A stretch of 5,906 nt of DNA from Robiginitomaculum sp. (lineage in GTDB: Bacteria > Pseudomonadota > Alphaproteobacteria > Caulobacterales > Maricaulaceae), in the NCBI GenBank assembly GCA_026982235.1, contig JALSHM010000037.1, positions 1 through 5,906 on the forward strand, given 5' to 3'. This document shows positions 1-5,388 of this stretch, piece after piece (the first letter of the stretch is position 1; each line of letters starts with the position of its first letter). The position numbers and the translations under genes are program-made. The notes under the pieces were generated by a model. The model saw only the letters and a program-made list of their open reading frames with translations. It had not been told where the DNA came from and did no database searches.

Positions 1-1
1 A

Positions 2-127
2 GACTAAAGTTAGTCCCCCCACCCGCAACGCCAACGCTTGCGTGGCGTGTCGCCTCCGCGACCTCTTGGGAGTACCCTTGCGGTGCTACGCTCCGGCACT
101 CATTCGCATCACGGGGCATTTGCCCCG
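2..127. repeat. Cluster of closely spaced inverted repeats
   Basis: Five inverted repeats follow one another. Positions 2-15 read GACTAA-AG-TTAGTC. Positions 28-48 have ACGCCA and CGC pairing with GCG and TGGCGT around a TT loop, with one bulged A. Positions 49-62 read GTCGC-CTCC-GCGAC and abut the previous stem. Positions 79-108 pair TGCG-GTGC with GCAC and CGCA, with a 5-nt bulge. Positions 112-127 read CGGGGCA-TT-TGCCCCG. None is followed by a T run on either strand, so they do not look like intrinsic terminators. The cluster could be a dispersed intergenic palindromic repeat, or the structured end of an RNA that starts left of the window. The pairings are visible directly; the interpretation is inference. 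Confidence 0.5.
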
Positions 128-205
128 CTTTGGCTCAAACCCATGAAAAATAGGGGAGGGCAGAGAGAGAATTGGTCTTATAATTTTGTAGATAATGTGA
201 TAAAG

Positions 206-238
206 TTGGTAAATATAACGGCTTATCGGCTTTATAAT
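206..238 (+). promoter_or_regulatory. Weak plus-strand promoter-like sequence
   Basis: A perfect TATAAT lies at 233-238. No good -35 sits at the usual distance: the hexamer 17 nt upstream (210-215) is TAAATA, and the better-looking TTGGTA at 206-211 is 21 nt away. Two near-identical octamers, CGGCTTAT (219-226) and CGGCTTTAT (227-235), are adjacent, and the second overlaps the -10. A transcript from here would start near 245 and meet the convergent ELM1-family gene at once. In AT-rich DNA this may be chance. Confidence 0.2.
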
Positions 239-275
239 CCGGAGGGCCGTGGGCATGTCTTCACCCTCGCTGGGG

Positions 276-298
276 CTTAAGATGTTAAGATCTTTTTT
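276..298 (+). terminator. Possible weak intrinsic terminator
   Basis: A short AT-rich hairpin, CTTAA-GATG-TTAAG (276-289), is followed by ATC and six T residues (293-298) on the plus strand. An alternative pairing is AAGAT (279-283) with ATCTT (290-294). The stem is only 5 bp, so the call is weak. If real, it would stop rightward transcription entering from the left edge, and its T run overlaps the last codon region of the convergent ELM1-family gene. On the minus strand the same hairpin has no following T run, so it would not terminate the ELM1 transcript in the classical way. Confidence 0.25.
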
Positions 299-1295
299 AT
301 CGGATATAACTTTTACCGATTACATCAATTCTTGAGAGCAAAGCCTCAGCCATTCGCTTGGTTTCTTCAAGGGCGGTATAGGGTGGGGCTGTTATATTGC
401 CCGCAAATGGGACGACATTGCATCTTTGCTTCAGGCTTTCATATAATGTCGCAAATTTCCCGGGATTGCCTGCCATGGGTAGGGTGAAAACTGGCTTGCC
501 TGTGGCGCAAGCTTCGGTCAGCATATTGGTGCTATCCTCGGTGACGAGGATTATATCTGCGGCGCCTAGGAATGCAAAATAGGGGTTTTTGCCTTTATCA
601 TCCCATATCCAATTATTCTTGGCCCAAACCCGTTTACGGTCTGCCGTGATTTTTCGGTAATCTGCTATTGCCCATTCCGGTGTGCGGCGCGAAGTGGTCA
701 GCAGTATCGACATGCCCTGTTCGGCCAAAGCGCAAATCGCTTGCATGTGTTTTTGGTGGATGTCACGAGTGAGCTGATGGGATTTTGATGTGCCGCCAAT
801 GAGGACAGTGATGCGCGGGCTAGGGAGTTTTGCCAATTGGCGGGAGAAAATTTGAACTTCGCGGTCTAAGCGCTCGGGAGTAATTCGGTTTGGCGAGCCA
901 ATCATGGTTTCTATATTTGCGCCTGATAGGCCATCATGAGCTGGCGCTATCACCAAATCGAAATGCTTGGAATTGATACGCGGGTCTTGGATATAGACCG
1001 TGAAAATATCTGTACCATGCTTTTTCTTTAACGCTAGTAAAGGCGCTATAGCTTGGCGACCACATCCGATTGCGAGTTTGGGTGCATCTAAAATGTCGTA
1101 ATTTCTGGGTGCGGGTTTCAATGCAAATTGTAAGAGTGGAGGGAGGGTTTTGAAAACCTTGTTCGCCGTGACCACATGCCTAGTTATTTTGGTTTTCCGC
1201 AAATGTGCAATCGCCTCAGCCAATCCCAAAGCCTGATTTTCAATACCGCGCCGGCCATCTGAAATTACAAGGCATGTGAGCGGCTTTTCCATCAT
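297..1295 (-). CDS. Mitochondrial fission ELM1-family protein (DUF1022)
   Basis: This 332-residue protein matches the ELM1/DUF1022 family from end to end. Visible family signatures are DGRRGIENQALGLAEA near residues 13-28, GCGRQAIAP near 77-85, VYIQDPRI near 100-107, APAHDG near 117-122, the glycine-rich VLIGGTSK near 164-171, TTSRRTPEW near 200-208, and VTEDSTNMLTEACATGKPV near 251-269. The two-lobed arrangement and the glutamate-containing C-terminal motif recall GT-B glycosyltransferases, but no sugar-nucleotide specificity can be read. Arabidopsis ELM1 acts with dynamin-related proteins in mitochondrial fission; the bacterial role is unknown to me. No signal peptide or membrane helix is apparent, so it is probably cytosolic or peripheral. 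The start is one of two adjacent ATGs (1295 or 1292). The first overlaps the greA stop as ATGA, and no strong Shine-Dalgarno is visible, consistent with translational coupling. Confidence 0.9.
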   Translation of the reverse strand: MMEKPLTCLVISDGRRGIENQALGLAEAIAHLRKTKITRHVVTANKVFKTLPPLLQFALKPAPRNYDILDAPKLAIGCGRQAIAPLLALKKKHGTDIFTVYIQDPRINSKHFDLVIAPAHDGLSGANIETMIGSPNRITPERLDREVQIFSRQLAKLPSPRITVLIGGTSKSHQLTRDIHQKHMQAICALAEQGMSILLTTSRRTPEWAIADYRKITADRKRVWAKNNWIWDDKGKNPYFAFLGAADIILVTEDSTNMLTEACATGKPVFTLPMAGNPGKFATLYESLKQRCNVVPFAGNITAPPYTALEETKRMAEALLSRIDVIGKSYIR

Positions 1296-1765
1296 ATGTA
1301 GGCAATGTCCAAGATTTCGTAGGATTTGGCACCGCCCGGCGCCTGGACTTCTATAACATCACCGACTTCTTTGGAAATCAGTGCCCGGGCAATAGGCGCC
1401 GTGATAGAGATTTTTTTATCCTTGATGCTAGCTTCGTCCTCACCAACAATTTGATAAGTGCTTTCTTCGTCCGTGTCTTCGTTGACGATTGTAACCGTCG
1501 CACCGAATTTCACAGTATCGCCGCTAAGCTTAGTTGCGTCGATGACCATGGCAAGGGTCAATTTACTTTCCAGTTCTTGGATGCGGCCCTCAACAAAGCC
1601 CTGTTTTTCTTTGGCCGCATGATATTCGGCGTTTTCTTTCAAGTCCCCATGCTCACGTGCGACCGCAATGGCGTTGATGATATAGGGGCGCTCAACCGTC
1701 TTTAATTCTTTCAGTTCAGCTTCCAAAGCCGCATGGCCGGGAACTGTCATTGGGTATTTTTTCAT
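1292..1765 (-). CDS. greA: Transcription elongation factor GreA
   Basis: GreA binds the secondary channel of RNA polymerase and stimulates cleavage of backtracked RNA, so stalled complexes can resume. The 157-residue product has the family's normal length. An N-terminal antiparallel coiled coil covers about residues 8-75. Its tip carries the GDLKENAEYHAAKEKQ motif with the acidic residues D41 and E44, which in E. coli GreA act at the polymerase active site. A C-terminal FKBP-like domain follows from about 80 to 157, ending in the usual GDxIEVxAPGG-type segment. I chose the ATG at 1765 because MKKYPMT is a typical GreA start and a purine-rich site lies just upstream. A TTG at 1786 would add seven residues with no support. 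The stop overlaps the next gene by 4 nt. Confidence 0.97.
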   Translation of the reverse strand: MKKYPMTVPGHAALEAELKELKTVERPYIINAIAVAREHGDLKENAEYHAAKEKQGFVEGRIQELESKLTLAMVIDATKLSGDTVKFGATVTIVNEDTDEESTYQIVGEDEASIKDKKISITAPIARALISKEVGDVIEVQAPGGAKSYEILDIAYI

Positions 1766-1768
1766 TGT

Positions 1769-1777
1769 CTTCTCTTC
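1769..1777 (-). promoter_or_regulatory. Ribosome binding site of greA
   Basis: On the minus strand GAAGAGAAG precedes the ATG at 1765. The GAAGAG part sits 6 nt from the start codon. It is a purine-rich rather than canonical AGGAGG site, but it is well placed for the ATG at 1765. It would lie inside the coding sequence if the upstream TTG at 1786 were used, so it supports the shorter start. Confidence 0.6.
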
Positions 1778-1823
1778 TAAAATCAATGGAGAGCCTAGCG
1801 GCCAAACCTTAGCTAGATGTTAA

Positions 1824-1885
1824 CTAGGGATAGACCCTAGAATCTTCGCAAGCGGCGGGTATATAGGTGAGTAGGCCGCATTTGC
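1824..1885 (-). promoter_or_regulatory. Possible structured 5' leader of greA
   Basis: Two inverted repeats fall between the putative greA promoter and the start codon. The upstream one pairs 1848-1856 (GCAA and GCGGC) with 1875-1885 (GCCGC, two bulged bases, TTGC) around an 18-nt loop. The downstream one is a perfect CTAGGG-ATAGA-CCCTAG at 1824-1840. Neither is followed by a T run on the minus strand, so an intrinsic attenuator is not obvious. If transcription starts near 1886, both would be in a leader of about 120 nt. In E. coli the greA leader yields a short RNA, which makes structure here worth noting, but no sequence relationship is claimed. Confidence 0.35.
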
Positions 1886-1892
1886 AAGGGGC

Positions 1893-1921
1893 ATTATACT
1901 TTCCCTTCGCCTGTTTTTCCT
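1893..1921 (-). promoter_or_regulatory. Putative greA promoter
   Basis: Read on the minus strand, a perfect TATAAT lies at 1898-1893. The hexamer at the usual 17-nt spacing (1921-1916) is AGGAAA, a poor -35. The call therefore rests on the -10 and on the position between carB and greA. It would give greA and the ELM1-family gene their own transcript in addition to any read-through from carB. Confidence 0.4.
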
Positions 1922-1922
1922 T

Positions 1923-1949
1923 CTTCCCTCCGTTTTTCACGGAGGTAAG
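1923..1949 (-). terminator. Stem-loop after carB, terminator-like but without U tract
   Basis: A strong inverted repeat, CCTCCGT (1927-1933) and ACGGAGG (1939-1945), encloses a 5-nt loop. It can be extended by CTT/AAG pairs across one mismatch to 1923-1949. It starts 4 nt past the carB stop codon. On the minus strand the 3' side continues into a purine-rich GAAGAAGG run rather than T residues, so it is not a textbook intrinsic terminator. It could protect the 3' end of carB mRNA or reduce read-through into greA. The pairing is seen directly; the role is inferred. Confidence 0.45.
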
Positions 1950-1953
1950 AAAA

Positions 1954-4900
1954 TTATCTATAATCCTGTAAACTCATGACGTCATAATCCTCTTTGGATA
2001 GAGCGGTTAGGGCTGCAACTGCGGCGCTTGCGCCGGCGGCTGTGGTGAAATAAGGAATGCTAGCCATGAGGGCTGCACGGCGCAGGGACGCGCTGTCCTT
2101 TAAGGCTTGTTTGCCCCACGTGGTGTTGAACACCAAGGCGATTTGCCCGTTCTTCATCGAGTCGACAATATGTGGCCGACCTTCGGAGACTTTTTTCACG
2201 CGCGCCACATCCAAGCCAGCATTTTGCAAGAATTTCGCTGTGCCGCCAGTGGCAACCAAATTAAATCCGCGTGCGAGCAATTGCTTCGCCAGTGGCACCA
2301 TCATTTGTTTGTCGCGATCTTTTACCGAGATAAATACTGTGCCTGTGGATGGCAGAACCACGCCTGCGCCCAATTGGCTTTTGGCAAAGGCCATGCCGAA
2401 ATTATCGGCCATACCCATAACTTCGCCAGTTGAACGCATTTCAGGCCCAAGCGTTGGGTCGACACCAGGGAAGCGGGCGAAGGGGAAGACCGCTTCTTTG
2501 ACTGCAATTTGGCCTTTGTCAATTTTGGTGAGGTCAAACTCGGATAATTTATGCCTGGCCATGACTTTGGCGGCAATATTGGCCACGGCAACACCCGTGG
2601 CTTTGGCGACGAACGGCACTGTTCGCGAAGCGCGCGGATTAACTTCGATCAAATATATATCGTCGTCTTTGACCGCGTATTGCACATTCATCAGGCCGAC
2701 AACCCCCAGTTCTAGGGCAAGCAATTTTGTCTGGCGTTCAAGTTCCTGGACGGTTTGTTTGCTAAGGGAATAAGGCGGCAAGGAACAGGCGCTATCGCCA
2801 GAATGGACGCCAGCTTCTTCAATATGTTCCATCACGGCAGCCACGAAAACCTCTTCGCCGTCGCAAATAGCATCTACATCAACCTCGATAGCGTCGCGTA
2901 AATATTGATCAATGAGCAATGGTGATTTGCCAGAGACTTTCACAGCTTCGGCTACATAACGGCGCAAATCGGATTCGTTCTCGACGATTTCCATAGCCCG
3001 ACCCCCTAGAACAAATGACGGGCGTAGCACAACTGGATAGCCGACAGTTTCTGCACTTGCCGCCGCTTCATCGTCTGTGCGGGCGATAGCATTGGCAGGC
3101 TGTAGCAGATTTAGCTTTTCCAAAAGCGCCTTAAACCGCTCCCGGTCTTCGGCCAGGTCGATAGCATCGCGCTTTGTTCCGAGCAACGGAATGCCGTTTT
3201 CTGCGAGGGCTTCGGCCAGCTTGAGCGGAGTTTGGCCACCATATTGCACGATAACGCCAAGCAATTCGCCGTCCTCGCATTCTTTGAAAATCAACTCTAA
3301 CACATCTTCTTCGGTTAGGGGTTCAAAATACAGGCGGTCTGAGGTATCGTAATCGGTGGACACCGTCTCCGGATTACAATTGACCATAATGCTTTCAATA
3401 TTGATTTCTTCCAAGGCAAAGGCAGCGTGGCAACAGCAATAATCAAACTCGATCCCTTGGCCAATTCTGTTTGGCCCACCGCCTAGAATAATAACTTTCT
3501 TGCGTCCTGACGGGCGGCTCTCGCATTCGGCTATACCGCCAAATGAAGCATGTTCATAGGTCGAATACATATAGGGGGTTTTGGCAGCAAATTCTGCCGC
3601 GCAGGTGTCGACACGCTTGTAGACCGGGCGTACGCTAAGAGCATGTCGATGGGCGCGCACTTGGTGTTCCGTTTTGCCCGACAATAATGCCAAGCGCATA
3701 TCGGAAAATCCGTCCATTTTCAGGGATAGCATCTCTGCTTCCGTGTTTGGCAAACCATCAGTTTTTATGCGGTTTTCTGCCTCGACCAGTTCGCTAATTT
3801 GCCGTAAGAACCATTTGTCAATAGAGGTAATCTCGTATAGTGTATCGACGGAAAAACCCTCACGAAATGCTTGGGCGACTATGCGCAATCTGTCCGGTGT
3901 TTGGCGCGCCAATGCCGCCCGCATGACTGTGTCTATATTGTCCGCAGATGTGTCCAGAACAATCTCATCTAGTCCCGTAATGTCAGTTTCTTGGGAGCGC
4001 AGAGCTTTTTGGAAGCTTTCTTTAAACGAGCGTCCGATAGACATAACTTCGCCGACCGATTTCATGGCGGTTGACAGTAAAGGCTCTGCACCCGGAAATT
4101 TCTCAAAGGCAAAGCGCGGGATTTTGGTGACGATATAATCGAGTGTTGGTTCAAATGCGGCGGGCGTGGCGCCTGTAATATCGTTGTCCAGCTCGTCCAG
4201 CGTATATCCGACCGCCAATTTTGCGGCAATTTTGGCGATAGGAAAACCCGTAGCCTTGGATGCCAGTGCGGACGACCGTGATACACGCGGGTTCATTTCA
4301 ATGACGACCATGCGTCCGTCTTTTGGGTTGACCGCAAATTGCACATTCGAGCCGCCAGTCTCGACACCGATTTCCCGCAATACCGCAATGGAAGCATCTC
4401 GCATCATTTGGTACTCTTTGTCGGTTAAGGTCAGGGCAGGGGCGACGGTAATACTGTCCCCCGTATGCACGCCCATAGGGTCGATGTTTTCAATAGAGCA
4501 AATGATAATGCAATTATCCGCCTTGTCGCGGACGACCTCCATCTCAAACTCTTTCCAGCCCAGCAGGCTCTCGTCGATAAGGACTTGATTTGTTGGCGAT
4601 GCGGTCAGGCCCGAACGTACGAAATGCTCGAACTCCTCAATATTATAGGCAACCCCGCCGCCTGTACCACCAAGAGTAAAGGCTGGGCGAATAATTGCAG
4701 GTAGTCCGGTTTCGTTCAAAAAGCGTACTGCTTCGGCTACGCCGGCATTAACATCACCATTAGGGGCAGTAACGATAGTGGCGCGGGGGTTCTCAAGGCC
4801 AATCCGCTCCATGGCGCGGCGAAACCGTTCACGGTTTTCGGCCTTATCAATACTGTCCGCCTTAGCGCCAATCATCTCGACGCCGTATTTTTCCAAAACG

Positions 4901-5217
4901 CCCATTTCTTCAAGCTTAAGCGCCGTATTGAGCGCCGTCTGTCCGCCCATAGTTGGTAAAAGCGCATCAGGACGTTCGCGTTTGATGATTTTCTCAACAA
5001 TTTCCGGGGTAATTGGCTCGATATAGGTGGCGTCGGCCATACCTGGATCGGTCATGATTGTTGCCGGATTGGAGTTAACCAAAATGACTTTATAACCCTC
5101 GTCGCGCAGGGCTTTACAGGCCTGCACGCCAGAATAATCAAATTCACAAGCTTGGCCAATAATAATCGGCCCAGCTCCAATAATCAGGATAGATTGAATG
5201 TCGGTACGTTTTCCCAT
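1954..5217 (-). CDS. carB: Carbamoyl phosphate synthase large subunit
   Basis: CarB makes carbamoyl phosphate from bicarbonate, ATP and ammonia supplied by glutaminase subunit CarA, feeding pyrimidine and arginine synthesis. The 1087-residue product is complete (E. coli CarB is 1073). The carboxyphosphate half spans about 1-408, with GAGPIIIGQACEFDYSG near 14-30 and ATP/metal ligands Q293, E307 and N309. The oligomerization domain is about 409-560. The carbamoyl-phosphate half is about 561-955, with GGGPNRIGQGIEFDYC near 579-594 and Q846, E858 and N860. An MGS-like allosteric domain follows, with S964, K970, T990, T993, K1009, EGRPHI (1012-1017) and NTT (1031-1033), equivalent to the UMP-binding set. 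E800, D808 and T1058 fit the ornithine site. Feedback control by UMP and ornithine is thus plausible. The ATG at 5217 gives the usual MGKRTD start; a TTG at 5244 adds nine atypical residues. The nearest Shine-Dalgarno-like bases are about 15 nt upstream, which is long. No carA is adjacent. Confidence 0.98.
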   Translation of the reverse strand: MGKRTDIQSILIIGAGPIIIGQACEFDYSGVQACKALRDEGYKVILVNSNPATIMTDPGMADATYIEPITPEIVEKIIKRERPDALLPTMGGQTALNTALKLEEMGVLEKYGVEMIGAKADSIDKAENRERFRRAMERIGLENPRATIVTAPNGDVNAGVAEAVRFLNETGLPAIIRPAFTLGGTGGGVAYNIEEFEHFVRSGLTASPTNQVLIDESLLGWKEFEMEVVRDKADNCIIICSIENIDPMGVHTGDSITVAPALTLTDKEYQMMRDASIAVLREIGVETGGSNVQFAVNPKDGRMVVIEMNPRVSRSSALASKATGFPIAKIAAKLAVGYTLDELDNDITGATPAAFEPTLDYIVTKIPRFAFEKFPGAEPLLSTAMKSVGEVMSIGRSFKESFQKALRSQETDITGLDEIVLDTSADNIDTVMRAALARQTPDRLRIVAQAFREGFSVDTLYEITSIDKWFLRQISELVEAENRIKTDGLPNTEAEMLSLKMDGFSDMRLALLSGKTEHQVRAHRHALSVRPVYKRVDTCAAEFAAKTPYMYSTYEHASFGGIAECESRPSGRKKVIILGGGPNRIGQGIEFDYCCCHAAFALEEINIESIMVNCNPETVSTDYDTSDRLYFEPLTEEDVLELIFKECEDGELLGVIVQYGGQTPLKLAEALAENGIPLLGTKRDAIDLAEDRERFKALLEKLNLLQPANAIARTDDEAAASAETVGYPVVLRPSFVLGGRAMEIVENESDLRRYVAEAVKVSGKSPLLIDQYLRDAIEVDVDAICDGEEVFVAAVMEHIEEAGVHSGDSACSLPPYSLSKQTVQELERQTKLLALELGVVGLMNVQYAVKDDDIYLIEVNPRASRTVPFVAKATGVAVANIAAKVMARHKLSEFDLTKIDKGQIAVKEAVFPFARFPGVDPTLGPEMRSTGEVMGMADNFGMAFAKSQLGAGVVLPSTGTVFISVKDRDKQMMVPLAKQLLARGFNLVATGGTAKFLQNAGLDVARVKKVSEGRPHIVDSMKNGQIALVFNTTWGKQALKDSASLRRAALMASIPYFTTAAGASAAVAALTALSKEDYDVMSLQDYR

Positions 5218-5253
5218 AACAAAAAGAATCTGCCTTTCGCACAAAATTTCGTA

Positions 5254-5282
5254 TGTTTAATGCGAGACCGACAAAGGTGCAA
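5254..5282 (-). promoter_or_regulatory. Weak candidate promoter for carB
   Basis: On the minus strand TTGCAC (5282-5277) and TAAACA (5259-5254) are separated by 17 nt. The -35-like half is good, but the -10-like half matches the consensus at only about three positions. It is the best pair I could find upstream of carB and would give a leader of roughly 30 nt. A different sigma factor or another start site is equally possible. Confidence 0.25.
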
Positions 5283-5312
5283 GCTTTTGTGTAAGTGTTT
5301 GTTGATTTTTCA

Positions 5313-5340
5313 TTGTGTTTGCGGCGGGCATCCCTATAGA
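5313..5340 (+). promoter_or_regulatory. Putative promoter of the glycosyltransferase gene
   Basis: TTGTGT (5313-5318) and TATAGA (5335-5340) are 16 nt apart on the plus strand. Transcription would begin near 5347, giving a leader of about 40 nt. That places the in-frame ATG at 5341 upstream of the expected transcript and favours the start at 5389. Confidence 0.45.
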
Positions 5341-5344
5341 ATGG

Positions 5345-5371
5345 CGCAAAGCTACGTTAAGGCGCTTTGCG
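5345..5371. repeat. 8-bp inverted repeat in the glycosyltransferase leader
   Basis: CGCAAAGC (5345-5352) and GCTTTGCG (5364-5371) are perfect complements around an 11-nt spacer. The repeat covers the expected transcription start and early leader. It ends 8 nt before the AAGGA ribosome binding site at 5380-5384. It could be an operator half-site pair or an RNA hairpin; the sequence alone does not decide. Confidence 0.4.
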
Positions 5372-5388
5372 GATGGCACAAGGACTGT

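Larger units (their letters stand above)
1..296. other. Intergenic region without a convincing gene
   Basis: I see no supportable protein-coding gene between the left window edge and the end of the ELM1-family gene. The region has two halves with different composition. Roughly 16-140 is GC-rich and full of short inverted repeats. Roughly 140-235 is AT-rich with a purine run near 152-172. An 80-codon reading frame opening with TTG at 38 crosses both halves, but it has no Shine-Dalgarno and its translation resembles no family I know. The change in base composition inside that frame argues that it is chance. Whether a neighbouring gene ends just left of the window cannot be seen. Confidence 0.6.
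5218..5388. other. Divergent intergenic region between carB and the glycosyltransferase
   Basis: This 171-bp region must hold the start signals of both divergent genes. It contains a reasonable plus-strand promoter (5313-5340), only a weak candidate for carB, an 8-bp inverted repeat close to the glycosyltransferase start, a 7-bp inverted repeat CACAAAA (5240-5246) / TTTTGTG (5285-5291) bracketing the carB candidate, and two GTGTTTG direct repeats (5295-5301 and 5315-5321). No known operator or riboswitch consensus is recognised. Confidence 0.6.

Noticed and set aside
1..48. Possible integron attC or insertion-sequence end at the left edge
   Set aside because: GTTAGTC does not fit the attC core consensus, there is no matching partner site or cassette gene, and no transposase fragment or target duplication is visible.
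28..127. CRISPR array
   Set aside because: The repeats are different short palindromes rather than one repeated direct unit with regular spacers, and no cas gene is present.
38..280. 80-codon plus-strand reading frame opening with TTG
   Set aside because: It has no ribosome binding site, crosses a sharp composition boundary and the palindrome cluster, and its translation matches no family I know.
240..300. Known small RNA such as 6S, SRP RNA, tmRNA piece or a riboswitch
   Set aside because: I looked for their conserved core sequences and found none; only a short hairpin pairing is visible.
1766..1786. N-terminal extension of GreA from a TTG start
   Set aside because: The ATG at 1765 gives the normal GreA start and places D41 and E44 at the same numbering as in E. 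coli; the extension would contain the ribosome binding site.
2057..2773. 238-codon plus-strand reading frame opposite carB
   Set aside because: It lies wholly antisense within a complete, strongly conserved carB and its translation has no recognisable motif; long antisense frames are common over genes with biased codon use.
3674..4588. Overlapping plus-strand reading frames opposite the middle and N-terminal part of carB
   Set aside because: All are antisense shadows of carB, without ribosome binding sites or family features.
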